This document shows, in pieces, positions 26,881 through 35,117 of a DNA stretch of 64,000 nt (position 1 is its first letter; the number at the start of each line of letters is the position of its first letter). This DNA is from CAIWHR01 sp963713275 (GTDB taxonomy: Bacteria; Pseudomonadota; Gammaproteobacteria; Burkholderiales; Casimicrobiaceae). The translations under genes were made by a program, and so were the position numbers. The stretch lies in contig CAVQLG010000007.1 in the NCBI GenBank assembly GCA_963713275.1, forward strand, positions 308,693 to 372,692, in the 5' to 3' direction. The notes below the pieces were generated by a model. It saw only the letters and a program-made list of their open reading frames with translations. It was not told where the DNA came from and searched no databases.

Positions 26881-28046
26881 ACGCACGGGCCGAGCGCATG
26901 GATCCGGGGCCGGTCGTCTGCGTCGTCGGCGCGCGGCCGAACTTCATGAAGATGGCGCCGATCCTGCGCGCGCTGACAGCGCATGGCGGGGGGCTGCCGC
27001 ATGTGCTCGTGCACACGGGCCAGCACTACGACGCCGACATGAGCGACAAGCTCTTCGCCGACTTGCGACTGCCCAAGCCCGACCTCAACCTCGAAGTCGG
27101 CTCGGGTACCCATGCGGTGCAGACGGCCGAGGTGATGCGCCGCTTCGAGCCGATCGTCGACGACTTGAAGCCCTCGTGCGTCGTCGTCGTCGGCGACGTC
27201 AATTCAACGCTTGCCTGCACCCTGGTCGCGGTGAAGAAGAGGACTCCCGTCGCACACGTCGAGGCGGGACTGCGCAGCTTCGATCGCGGAATGCCCGAGG
27301 AGATCAACCGGGTGCTGACCGACCAGGTCGCCGACGTGCTGTACACGACCGAGCGCACGGCGGCGGACAACCTGCGGCGCGAGGGTGTTGCCGCCGAGCG
27401 AATCATGTTCGTCGGCAATGTCATGATCGACTCGCTGCTCGCCAATCGCGGTGTCGCCGTCCCGGCACCGGAGACGCTGCGGCGCGCAGGCTGCGATCCG
27501 GCGCTGCTCGGCGATCCGGCGCGGTATGGCGTCGTGACGCTGCACCGGCCGTCGAACGTCGACCAGCGCGAGACGCTCGAGCCGCTGCTCGCGCTGCTGC
27601 GCGAGGTCTCGGCGCGCCTGCCGCTGGTGATCGCGCTGCACCCGCGCACGCGTGCGAACGTCGAGCGCTTCGGGCTCGGCTTCCTGCTTGCGGCGCCTCG
27701 CATCGCGTTGTTGCCCCCGCAGGGCTACCTCGAAATGCTCGGACTGATGAGCGGCGCCACGCTGGTGCTGACGGATTCGGGCGGGATGCAGGAAGAGACG
27801 ACCGCACTGGGCGTTCCCTGTCTCACGGCACGGGCGAACACCGAGCGGCCGATCACGATCGAGCACGGAACGAACACGCTCGTCGGGCGCGATCCGGTGG
27901 TCATCCTCCGGGTCATCGACGAGATTCTCGCCGGCGGCGGCAAGCGCGGGCGCGTGCCGGAGCTTTGGGACGGGCGGGCGTCCGAGCGCATCGTCGCCGA
28001 TCTCGCGCAGCGCTTCGTGCACCGCGCCGCGATGGCGGAGGGCTGA
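26877..28046 (+). CDS. wecB: UDP-N-acetylglucosamine 2-epimerase (non-hydrolysing)
   Basis: The enzyme interconverts UDP-GlcNAc and UDP-ManNAc to supply ManNAc for polymer synthesis. The 389-residue length is normal. Key segments are VVGARPNFMKMAPI at the N terminus, HTGQHYDADMSDKLF, HVEAGLRSFDRGMPEEINR, VTLHRPSNVD, ALHPRTR and LTDSGGMQEETTALGVPCLTAR, with the catalytic acidic and histidine residues in place. It overlaps the ATPase gene by four bases. The name WecB describes the activity; it need not serve an enterobacterial common antigen. Confidence 0.94.
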   Translation: MNARAERMDPGPVVCVVGARPNFMKMAPILRALTAHGGGLPHVLVHTGQHYDADMSDKLFADLRLPKPDLNLEVGSGTHAVQTAEVMRRFEPIVDDLKPSCVVVVGDVNSTLACTLVAVKKRTPVAHVEAGLRSFDRGMPEEINRVLTDQVADVLYTTERTAADNLRREGVAAERIMFVGNVMIDSLLANRGVAVPAPETLRRAGCDPALLGDPARYGVVTLHRPSNVDQRETLEPLLALLREVSARLPLVIALHPRTRANVERFGLGFLLAAPRIALLPPQGYLEMLGLMSGATLVLTDSGGMQEETTALGVPCLTARANTERPITIEHGTNTLVGRDPVVILRVIDEILAGGGKRGRVPELWDGRASERIVADLAQRFVHRAAMAEG

Positions 28047-28081
28047 CCTTGGTGCGCGGCCGACGCCTGCCGGGCGGCGCG

Positions 28082-29056
28082 ATGCTGAACGCGCTGTCGA
28101 TCGACGTCGAGGACTACTTCCAGGTGTCGGCGTTTGCGGCGTACATCCCGCGCGCCGAATGGGACGCGCGCGAGTGTCGCGTCGAGCGCAACGTCGAGCG
28201 CATCCTGGAACTCCTCGCGGCAGCGAACGCGCGCGCGACGTTCTTCACGCTCGGCTGGATCGCCGAGCGCTATCCGCAGGTCGTTCGCCGCATCGTCGAA
28301 GGCGGGCACGAGCTCGCGAGCCACGGCTTCGGCCACCACCGGGCGCACGAGCAGACCGAGGAGGCGTTCTTCGCGGACGTCGACCTCGCCAAGCTCGTGC
28401 TGGAGGACGTCGGCGGCGTCGAAGTGCGCGGGTACCGGGCCCCGTCGTTCTCGATCAACAACGAGAACCCGTGGGCGTTCGACGTGCTGTGCCGGGCCGG
28501 CTACAAGTACAGTTCGAGCATCTATCCGGTGCAGCACGACCACTACGGGATGCCCGACGCGCCGCGGTTCGCGCATTTCGTCCGCCCGGGGCTGCTGGAG
28601 ATCCCGGTGTCCACGGTCCGTTTCGGCGAACGCAACTTTCCCGCGGGCGGCGGCGGCTTCTTTCGCCTGTTGCCTTATGCGGTGACGCGGCGGTTGCTGC
28701 GACGGGTCAATCGCGTGGATCGGCAGGCGGCGATCTTCTACTTCCATCCGTGGGAGATCGACCCCGAGCAGCCGCGCATCCCGGACATCGACGGCAAGAC
28801 GCGCTTCCGCCATTACCTCAATCTGCACCGCACCGAGCGGCGCTTGCGGCAGCTGCTGCGCGATTTCCTGTGGGGGCGCATCGACGAGGCGTTTGCGATC
28901 GACGTCGAGCCCGTCGTCGAAGACTGGTCTTCGCAGTCCGACGCCGGCCCGGCCACGGTCGGGCCGTTTGCGCCGGTCGAGCTGTTCGCGGAGGAGGCGC
29001 GGCCCACGTCCGGTCCGCTCGGCAAAGTGGTCGGACCGGTGGGCGCGCGGCGCTGA
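28082..29056 (+). CDS. XrtA-associated polysaccharide deacetylase (NodB fold)
   Basis: The 324-residue protein begins LNALSIDVEDYFQVSAF, the hallmark of the XrtA-linked deacetylase family, in which SIDVEDYF supplies the catalytic and metal Asp. ELASHGFGHHRAHEQ has the metal histidines and VRGYRAPSFSI the Arg motif. IFYFHPWEIDPEQPRIP near the end has the other histidine. It probably removes N-acetyl groups from the nascent polymer. I use the ATG at 28082; a GTG at 28051 would add ten residues. It follows wecB by 35 bases. Confidence 0.92.
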   Translation: MLNALSIDVEDYFQVSAFAAYIPRAEWDARECRVERNVERILELLAAANARATFFTLGWIAERYPQVVRRIVEGGHELASHGFGHHRAHEQTEEAFFADVDLAKLVLEDVGGVEVRGYRAPSFSINNENPWAFDVLCRAGYKYSSSIYPVQHDHYGMPDAPRFAHFVRPGLLEIPVSTVRFGERNFPAGGGGFFRLLPYAVTRRLLRRVNRVDRQAAIFYFHPWEIDPEQPRIPDIDGKTRFRHYLNLHRTERRLRQLLRDFLWGRIDEAFAIDVEPVVEDWSSQSDAGPATVGPFAPVELFAEEARPTSGPLGKVVGPVGARR

Positions 29057-29075
29057 GAGACCCGCGGCACTTACC

Positions 29076-30180
29076 ATGAACACGGACCTGGCGATCCACT
29101 GCCGCGAGTCGGCCGGCGAAGCACGGGAGCGATCGCAGCCGGCGCTGGCGCTGAGCGAACTTGCGGCGGGCGACGCCTCCGCAGCGGCACGCTGGGACGC
29201 CTTTGTCCTGAGCTGCCCCCAGGCGACGTTCTTCCACCGCGCCGGCTGGCAGCGGATCATTCGCGAGGTCTTTCGCCACCGCACCTGGTTCCTGCAGGCC
29301 GAGCGCGATGGCGCAATCGAAGGCGTGCTGCCGCTCGCGCAGCGTGAAGAGCGTGCTGTTCGGCAACGCACTCGTCTCGCTGCCGTTCGGCGTCTATGGC
29401 GGCGTCGCGGCGACTACTGCCGAGGCGGCAACCGCGCTCGAGGCTCGCGCATTGGCTCTGGGACGCGAACTCGGCGTTGACCACGTCGAGTTCCGTAACG
29501 TCGCGCCCCGCCATCCCGACTGGCCGACGCAGGATCTGTACGTCGCGTTCCGCAAGGAGATCCTGCCCGACGTCGAAGCGAACATGCTCGCGATCCCGCG
29601 CAAGCAGCGCGCGATGGTGAGGAAGGGGATCAAGAACGAACTCGTCAGCGTCCTCGACCCGGGCGTCGAACGCTTCTTCGCGCTCTACGCCGACAACGTC
29701 CACCGGCACGGCACGCCGCCGTATTCGCGGCGTTACTTCGAGGCGCTGCGGCGCGAGTTCGGATCGGACTGCGAGGTGTTGACCGTCGAGGATAAGGACG
29801 GGAAGCCGCTTTCCAGCGTGGTCAGCTTCACTTTCCGCGACGAGGTGCTGCCGTACTACGCCGGCGACGACCTCGCCGCGCGCGAGCTCGCCGCCAACGA
29901 CTTCAAGTACTGGGAGCTCTTGCGCCGCGCCTGCGAGCGCGGGTTGAAGGTCTTCGACTACGGGCGCAGCAAGAAGGACACCGGCCCGTACGCGTTCAAG
30001 AAGAACTGGGGCTTCGAGCCCAAGCCGCTGCACTACGAGTACTGCCTCTACAAGCGCGATTCGGTGCCGCAGAACAATCCGGCCAACCCCAAGTACCGGC
30101 TCTTCATCGCCGCTTGGCGGAAGCTGCCGCTGGGTGTCGCGAACGCGCTGGGCCCGCGGATCGTGCGGTATCTCGGGTGA
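29076..30180 (+). CDS. FemAB-like GNAT protein of the XrtA system, one frameshift
   Basis: The first 88 codons (SCPQATFFHRAGWQRIIREVF, EGVLPLAQ) and the remainder (VKSVLFGNALVSLPFGVYGG to the end) are in different frames. One extra base near 29341 accounts for this; after repair the protein is about 367 residues. FemAB-related members have a double GNAT fold (QRAMVRKGIKNELV, GLKVFDYGRSKKDTGPYAFKKNWGF) and are proposed to transfer amino-acyl or acyl groups to the polymer or lipid. It closes the first block of XrtA genes, immediately before the REP array. Confidence 0.88.
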
Positions 30181-30214
30181 GCGCGGCGATGCCAAGCACA
30201 TCTCGCGGGTGGCC

Positions 30215-30505
30215 TGCGGGAGCGGCTTCAGCCGCGATGGTGAGTGGGGGGTTTGTGGGAGCGGCTTCAGCCGCGATGTGGGTGGAGGTTTGTGGGAGCG
30301 GCTTTAGCCGCGATGGAGCCTTGGCCCGCTACTGCTGAATCGCGCCTAAAGGCGCTCCCACAGCGGCGGCGCGGCGCGAATGGATTGGTGGGGAGCGGCT
30401 TCAGCGGCGCCGATGGGGGCGAGGTTGTGGGAGCGGCTTTAGCCGCGATGGAGCCTTGGCCCGCCACTGCTGCAATCGCGCCTGAAGGCGCTCCCACAAG
30501 CGGAA
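30215..30505. repeat. REP-like palindrome array A
   Basis: At least seven copies of a short palindromic element lie here in both orientations. Forward copies read TGTGGGAGCGGCTTYAGCCG and the inverted ones CGCGCCTAAAGGCGCTCCCA. Each has a small stem (GCGGCT/AGCCGC type) next to a GTGGGAGC foot. Forward and inverted copies form larger inverted pairs, as in BIMEs. The array directly precedes a RAYT gene, whose product is the expected mobiliser. Confidence 0.9.
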
Positions 30506-30567
30506 ACGACGGCATCCCAGGACCGCGGCCCGCCAAACCCCATAGCGCGGACATCCGCGCGGGGCGC

Positions 30568-30987
30568 GTGTCGATCGTTGGCCAGATGTACCTGATCACC
30601 AGCGTGACCAAGGACCGCCGACGCTATTTCGACGATGCCGGCCTCGCTCGGGCGGTTGTTTGCACCTTTCGCCAGCTTGCCGAGGGCGGCCATGCCGACT
30701 CGCACGCATTTGTCGTGATGCCGGACCACTTCCACTGGCTAGTCACGCTGCGCAGTGGCACGCTCTCGGCACTGGTGGCGCGAGCAAAGGGGCTTTCATC
30801 TCGGCAGATCAACCAATTGCTCGACCGGGTTGGAGAGCCTTTGTGGCAAGCCGGATTCCACGACCATGCGGTTCGGGCTGATGAGGACTTCCGCCGGATC
30901 GCGCGCTACATCGTCGCGAATCCGCTGCGGGCAGGGTTGGTCAGCGCCATTGGGGATTATCCGTGGTGGGATGCGCAGTGGATCTGA
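30568..30987 (+). CDS. REP-associated tyrosine transposase (RAYT, Y1 type)
   Basis: This single-strand transposase belongs to the IS200/IS605-like Y1 superfamily and acts on REP palindromes. The HUH motif is PDHFHWL and the catalytic tyrosine lies in RYIVANPLRAGLV near the C terminus, with the WQAGFHDHAVRADEDF segment in between. The GTG at 30568 gives 139 residues, but family members usually begin with an RxGRxSxxGxxYxIT stretch. The bases just upstream still encode RAG before VSIVGQMYLIT. The true start may therefore be a few codons earlier at a non-standard codon, or the 5' end has been damaged by the array. Confidence 0.85.
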   Translation: MSIVGQMYLITSVTKDRRRYFDDAGLARAVVCTFRQLAEGGHADSHAFVVMPDHFHWLVTLRSGTLSALVARAKGLSSRQINQLLDRVGEPLWQAGFHDHAVRADEDFRRIARYIVANPLRAGLVSAIGDYPWWDAQWI

Positions 30988-31004
30988 GATCGCGGCGCGG
31001 GGGC

Positions 31005-31715
31005 GGCGCTGCAATCGCGCCTAAAGGCGCTCCCACAAGGGCGACACAGCCCGATGGTTTGCGGGGAGCGGCCTCAGCCGCGCTGATGGATGGAGGACTT
31101 GTGGGAGCGGCTTCAGCCGCGATGGAGCCTTTGCCTGCCTCCACAGTAATCGCGCCTAAAGGCGCTCCCACAGCGGCGGTGCGGCGCGACGGGTTTGCGG
31201 GAGAGGCTGCAGCCGCGCTGATGGGTGGAGGTTTTGTGGGAGCGGCTTCAGCCGCGATAGTGAGTGTGAGTGCAGGCTCTGTGGGAGCAGCTTTAGCCGC
31301 GATGGAGCCTTTGCCTGCCGTTGCTGCAATCGCGCCTAAAGGCGCTCCCACAGCGGCGGTGCGGCGCGACGGGTTTGCGGGAGAGGCTGCAGCCGCGCTG
31401 ATGGGTGGAGGTTTTGTGGGAGCGGCTTCAGCCGCGATAGTGAGTGTGAGTGCAGGCTTTGTGGGAGCGGCTTTAGCCGCGATGGAACCTTTGCCTGCCA
31501 CTGCTGCAATCGCGCCTAAAGGCGCTCCCACAGCGGCGGTGCGGCGCGACGGGTTTGCGGGAGAGGCTGCAGCCGCGATGGTGAGTGGAGGCTCTGTGGG
31601 AGCGGCTTCAACCGCGATGGAACCTTGGCCCGCCACTGCTGCAATCGCGCCTAAAGGCGCTCCCACAGCGGCGGCGCGACGCGACGGTTTTGTGGGAACA
31701 GCTTCAGCCGCGCTG
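31005..31715. repeat. REP-like palindrome array B with exact 180-base tandem units
   Basis: The same palindromic element recurs about fifteen times in alternating orientation. A larger unit starting CGCGCCTAAAGGCGC repeats at 31151, 31331 and 31511 with a period of exactly 180, and again at 31646 after a shorter 135-base unit (45 bases missing). Both periods are multiples of three, so open frames run through the array on both strands, but the encoded Ala/Gly/Pro strings show no protein character. Confidence 0.92.
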
Positions 31716-31734
31716 ATTCAAAGGAGGGCTGGCT

Positions 31735-31999
31735 TTGGCCGCTAACGCTGTGGTGCGTGCGCGCATTGACGAACGTGTCAAGGAAGTGGCCGCTGTTGTC
31801 TTGGCCGCAATGGGACTGACTCTGTCGGGTGCTTTCCGTATCCTGCTCACCCGCGTCGCCCGCGAGAAGGCACTTCCGTTTGAGCCGCTGGTTCCTAACG
31901 CGGAAGCTATCGCGTCGATGAAGGACGCGCGCCGAGGAAAGCTGTGCGTCGTTCGGCAGCGTGGAAGCATCGATGGCAGACTTGAATGCGGACGATTGA
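31735..31999 (+). pseudogene. RelB/DinJ-family antitoxin, frameshifted
   Basis: From the TTG at 31735 the product reads AANAVVRARIDERVKEVAAVVLAAMGLT, then FEPLVPNAEAIASMKDARRGKL, the RelB/DinJ ribbon-helix-helix and toxin-wrapping regions. One extra base near 31942 breaks the frame. After correction the ending is ASFGSVEASMADLNADD, stopping at 31999 and overlapping a toxin-like start, as in DinJ-YafQ pairs. Whether the frameshift is real cannot be decided here. It sits directly beside REP array B. Confidence 0.75.
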
Positions 32000-32090
32000 G
32001 CGGACCGGTCAGTTCAAACGCGACTACAAGCGGGAGCAATAAGGTGCGCACCGGAGGACGCTGGAAAGCGATCTCGTCGACGCATGGTGA
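31986..32090 (+). pseudogene. YafQ/RelE-type toxin remnant
   Basis: ATG at 31986 starts MRTIERTGQFKRDYKREQ, the typical YafQ N terminus. A TAA at 32040 interrupts the frame, which continues GAHRRTLESDLVDAW to a stop at 32090. The rest of the toxin (about 55 residues, including the catalytic histidines) is absent, replaced by the start of the glycosyltransferase gene. The toxin must be inactive. Confidence 0.7.
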
Positions 32091-32124
32091 GCCGCCGTCT
32101 GGTGTCGGCCACCCGAAATAGACC

Positions 32125-33393
32125 GTGTTGCGTCTCATCGCCTTGGCCAACATCCTCTACCTCGTCCACCGGCTGCCCTACCCCCCCAACAAGGGGGACA
32201 AGGTGCGCTCGCACCATCTGCTCAAGCATCTGGCGGCGCGGCACCGGGTCTTTCTCGGCGCCTTCATCGACGACCCCGACGACGAGCAGCATCTCGACGC
32301 CCTGCGCGGACTGTGTGCGGACGTGCATGTCGAGCGCCTCAACCCCGCGGTCGCCAAGCTTCGCAGCCTTTCGGGATTGCTGCATGGCGAAGCGCTGACA
32401 CTTGCCTACTATCGCCACGCCGGCCTCGCCCAATGGGTGCGCAAGATCCAGCGTGAAGTGCCCCTCAACGCCATGGTCGTGTTCTCCTCGGCGATGGCGC
32501 AGTACGTTGCCACGAGCGCGGAAGTGCCGCTGCTCGTGGACCTGGTCGACGTCGATTCGGCGAAGTGGACCCAATACGCCGGCGACCACCGGTGGCCGCT
32601 GTCGTGGGTCTATGCACGCGAGGGGCGCCGGCTCCTCGCGTTCGAGCGCGCGACCGTGCACCGCGCGACTCGATCGTTCCTGGTCACCGACGCCGAGGTG
32701 GAGCTCCTCCGCCAGCTGGCGCCGGACACCGCGGGCAGGGTCGAGGCGGTCGGCAACGGGGTCAACGCCGACTACTTTTCACCCGAGCACGCGGGTGCGT
32801 CGCCGTTCGCGGCCGATGAGATCCCGATCGTGTTCACCGGAGCGATGGATTACTGGCCCAACGTCGATGCCGTAACGTGGTTCGTCTCCGACGTCCTGCC
32901 AGCCCTGGTTGCGGCGATGCCGTCGCTACGCTTCTACGTCGTCGGCATGCGGCCCGCGCCGGCGGTGCGCGCGCTCGCCGGCGACCGCGTCGTGGTCACC
33001 GGAACGGTGCCCGACGTGCGCCCGTATCTCGGGCACGCGGCAGTGGTGGTGGCGCCGCTGCGCATCGCGCGCGGGATCCAGAACAAAGTGCTCGAGGCGA
33101 TGGCGATGGGACGTCCGGTGGTGGCGTCGACGGCCTGCGCCGGCGGCATCGATGCGACATCAGGCGTCGATCTCGAGACCGCTGCGGACGCAGCTCAGTT
33201 CGTCCAGCGTGTGCAAACCCTGCTGCGCGAGCGCCCTCGCGCCGAGGCGATGGGCCGCGCCGCCCGGGAGTGCGTGCGACGGAACTACAGTTGGGATGCG
33301 CGCCTGTCCCGGCTCGATCGTTGGCTCGTGCCACCTTTCGGCACGACCGCCTCGGCGCAGCCGCGCCTCGCGAGCGTTCCGATCACTCAATGA
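32125..33393 (+). CDS. Family 4 glycosyltransferase of the XrtA system (TIGR03087-like)
   Basis: The 422-residue GT-B glycosyltransferase adds a sugar during polymer assembly in the cytoplasm. The opening LYLVHRLPYPPNKGDKVRSHHLLKHLAARHRV is characteristic of the XrtA-linked family, and IVFTGAMDYWPNVDAVTWF is its second hallmark. The donor-binding region is APLRIARGIQNKVLEAMAMGRPVVAS, with the GT4 Glu. The TTG at 32125 is the best start. It runs 8 bases before the exosortase gene. Confidence 0.92.
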   Translation: MLRLIALANILYLVHRLPYPPNKGDKVRSHHLLKHLAARHRVFLGAFIDDPDDEQHLDALRGLCADVHVERLNPAVAKLRSLSGLLHGEALTLAYYRHAGLAQWVRKIQREVPLNAMVVFSSAMAQYVATSAEVPLLVDLVDVDSAKWTQYAGDHRWPLSWVYAREGRRLLAFERATVHRATRSFLVTDAEVELLRQLAPDTAGRVEAVGNGVNADYFSPEHAGASPFAADEIPIVFTGAMDYWPNVDAVTWFVSDVLPALVAAMPSLRFYVVGMRPAPAVRALAGDRVVVTGTVPDVRPYLGHAAVVVAPLRIARGIQNKVLEAMAMGRPVVASTACAGGIDATSGVDLETAADAAQFVQRVQTLLRERPRAEAMGRAARECVRRNYSWDARLSRLDRWLVPPFGTTASAQPRLASVPITQ

Positions 33394-33400
33394 AGCCTCG

Positions 33401-34297
33401 ATGAACGCCCCTGACGAACTTCTCGTGCGCCCCACGACCACGACTGACGATTCCACACCGGAACGGGGGTCGAACTGGCGCACCACGCTGCCGCTGCTCG
33501 TTCTCACGATCGCCGCGATCATCGCCATCTATTGGCCGACGGCGCAATCGATCGTCGCGATCTGGGACCGATCCGAGACCTTTGCGCACGGATTCCTCAT
33601 CGTCCCGATCGTTCTCTATCTCATCTGGACACGAAGGAAGCTCATCGCGCAGCAGGCGCCGGTCGCCGACTGGCTGGGCTACGTACTGCTCGCGCTGGCG
33701 GGTCTGGGATGGCTCGTGGCAAGTGCCGGAAAGGTTCAGGTCGTGCAGCAGTTCGCCTTCGTCGCGATGATTCCCGCAGCCGTCATTGCCGTTGCCGGGC
33801 GGCGCGTGGCGTGGGGAATCGCGTTTCCGCTGGCGTTTCTGTTTCTTGGCGTGCCGGTCGGCGAGGGGCTCATCCCGCCGCTGATGGACTTTACGGCCGA
33901 TTTTGCCGTCGCTGCGCTGAAACTCACCGGCATGCCTGTCTATCGCGAAGGGGCTTTGTTCGCCATCCCGTCCGGGCAGTGGTCGGTCGTCGAAGGGTGC
34001 AGCGGACTGCGTTACCTGATCGCGTCGATCACCGTGGGCACGCTCTACGCGTACTTGACCTATCAGAGCTCTGGCAAGCGCGTGCTGTTCATTGCAGCGT
34101 CGGTGATCGTGCCGATCGTCGCCAATGGCCTGCGCGCGTACATGATCGTGATGATCGCGCACCTGTCCGACATGAAGCTGGCCCTGGGCGTCGATCACCT
34201 CATCTATGGTTGGGTGTTCTTCGGCATCGTGATGCTGCTCCTGTTCTGGGTCGGCTCGTACTGGCGCGATCCGGAGCCAGAATCGCGACGCGCATGA
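33401..34297 (+). CDS. xrtA: Exosortase A, catalytic domain only
   Basis: Exosortase A is a multi-helix inner-membrane cysteine transpeptidase proposed to cleave PEP-CTERM sorting signals. The 298-residue product has the three key residues: C200 in VVEGCSGLRYL, R245 in ANGLRAYMIVMIAHLSDM and H266 in GVDHLIYGWVFFG. The last motif is very close to the XrtA consensus. In many betaproteobacteria XrtA continues into a C-terminal EpsI domain. Here the frame stops right after the last helix, at a point where HigB-like coding sequence begins in another frame. The EpsI part appears to have been lost by that event. Confidence 0.9.
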   Translation: MNAPDELLVRPTTTTDDSTPERGSNWRTTLPLLVLTIAAIIAIYWPTAQSIVAIWDRSETFAHGFLIVPIVLYLIWTRRKLIAQQAPVADWLGYVLLALAGLGWLVASAGKVQVVQQFAFVAMIPAAVIAVAGRRVAWGIAFPLAFLFLGVPVGEGLIPPLMDFTADFAVAALKLTGMPVYREGALFAIPSGQWSVVEGCSGLRYLIASITVGTLYAYLTYQSSGKRVLFIAASVIVPIVANGLRAYMIVMIAHLSDMKLALGVDHLIYGWVFFGIVMLLLFWVGSYWRDPEPESRRA

Positions 34298-34322
34298 TGT
34301 GGCGATCGTCGACTATCACTGA
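34281..34322 (+). pseudogene. HigB toxin C-terminal remnant
   Basis: In frame 0 the bases overlapping and following the xrtA end read QNRDAHDVAIVDYH and stop, the characteristic ending of HigB/RelE-type toxins, just before higA. Nothing earlier in that frame looks like HigB; it is exosortase sequence. So only about 14 codons of the toxin survive, fused at the DNA level to the shortened exosortase gene. Confidence 0.6.
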
Positions 34323-34333
34323 ATGAGGTAACA

Positions 34334-34681
34334 ATGACCATTCGGCGCGACCAGCTCAGGAGGGTTGACTATTCGGATGTGTCCACCGGTAGGCGGCTCA
34401 CACCTGTGCATCCTGGTGACGTGTTGCTCGAGGATTTCATCGAAGCCTTGGGAATTTCCCGGTATCGCGTGGCCAAGAACATCGGCGTGGCGCAGCGGCG
34501 AGTCGACTTGATTTGCCGTGGCGAAGCGTCCGTCTCGGCAGAAATGGCCCTGCGTCTGGGATCCCTGTTTGGAACGACACCGGAGTTCTGGCTCAACCTG
34601 CAAGCCCAATATGATCTGGAGGTCGCCGAGCGCGCGGTTGGAAAGCAGATTGCAAAGACGGTCGTGCCGCTGGCAGCATGA
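34334..34681 (+). CDS. higA: HigA-family antitoxin
   Basis: The 115-residue antitoxin has the HigA pattern: VHPGDVLLEDFIEALGIS, a helix-turn-helix with YRVAKNIGVAQRRVDLICRGEASVSAEMALRLGSLFG, and TPEFWLNLQAQYDLEVAER. GAGG lies before the ATG. It normally represses its own operon and neutralises HigB, but the toxin gene upstream is reduced to a fragment, so HigA is orphaned here. It is followed at once by REP array C. Confidence 0.9.
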   Translation: MTIRRDQLRRVDYSDVSTGRRLTPVHPGDVLLEDFIEALGISRYRVAKNIGVAQRRVDLICRGEASVSAEMALRLGSLFGTTPEFWLNLQAQYDLEVAERAVGKQIAKTVVPLAA

Positions 34682-34699
34682 CGGAAACCGCAATCCGTT

Positions 34700-35060
34700 G
34701 GGCGGCATCTGTGGAAGCGGCTTCAGCCGCGATTGCGCTTTGCCCGGAAGCATCGATCGCGACTAAAGTCGCTCCCACAACCGCAACACATTGGACGGCA
34801 TCTGTGGGAGCGGCTTCAGCCGCGATTGCGGTTTGCCCGGATGCATCGATCGCGACTAAAGTCGCTCCCACAAGCGCAACACATTGGGGGCAACTGTGGG
34901 AACGGCTTCAGTCGCGAATGCGCTTTGTCCGGAAGCGCGATCGCGACTAAAGTCGCTCCCACAGCAGATGTCCGGCGCGGCGCGCCTGTGGGAGCGGCTC
35001 TAGCCACGATGCACCTTGGGTGGTATTTGTGGGAGCGGCTTTAGCCGCGATGCACCGCAG
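34700..35060. repeat. REP-like palindrome array C
   Basis: The forward element TGTGGGAGCGGCTTCAGCCG alternates with an inverted variant TCGCGACTAAAGTCGCTCCC, different from the CGCGCCTAAAGGCGC version of arrays A and B. The inverted copies start near 34757, 34850 and 34941, giving tandem units of 93 and 91 bases. Two more forward copies lie at about 34986 and 35028, just ahead of the amidotransferase gene. Confidence 0.9.
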
Positions 35061-35117
35061 TCTACCTCTCGCCCGATAACACTCCCCACCGAAAACGCGG
35101 CTACCTCCCGATCCACC

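Noticed and set aside
31151..31670. Regularly spaced repeats that might suggest a CRISPR array
   Set aside because: The intervening sequences are themselves repeated and contain further palindromes; there are no unique spacers and no cas genes.
30963..31745. 260-codon plus-strand and 241-codon minus-strand frames in the REP array
   Set aside because: They are open only because the repeat periods are multiples of three; the peptides merely repeat the palindrome and match no protein family.
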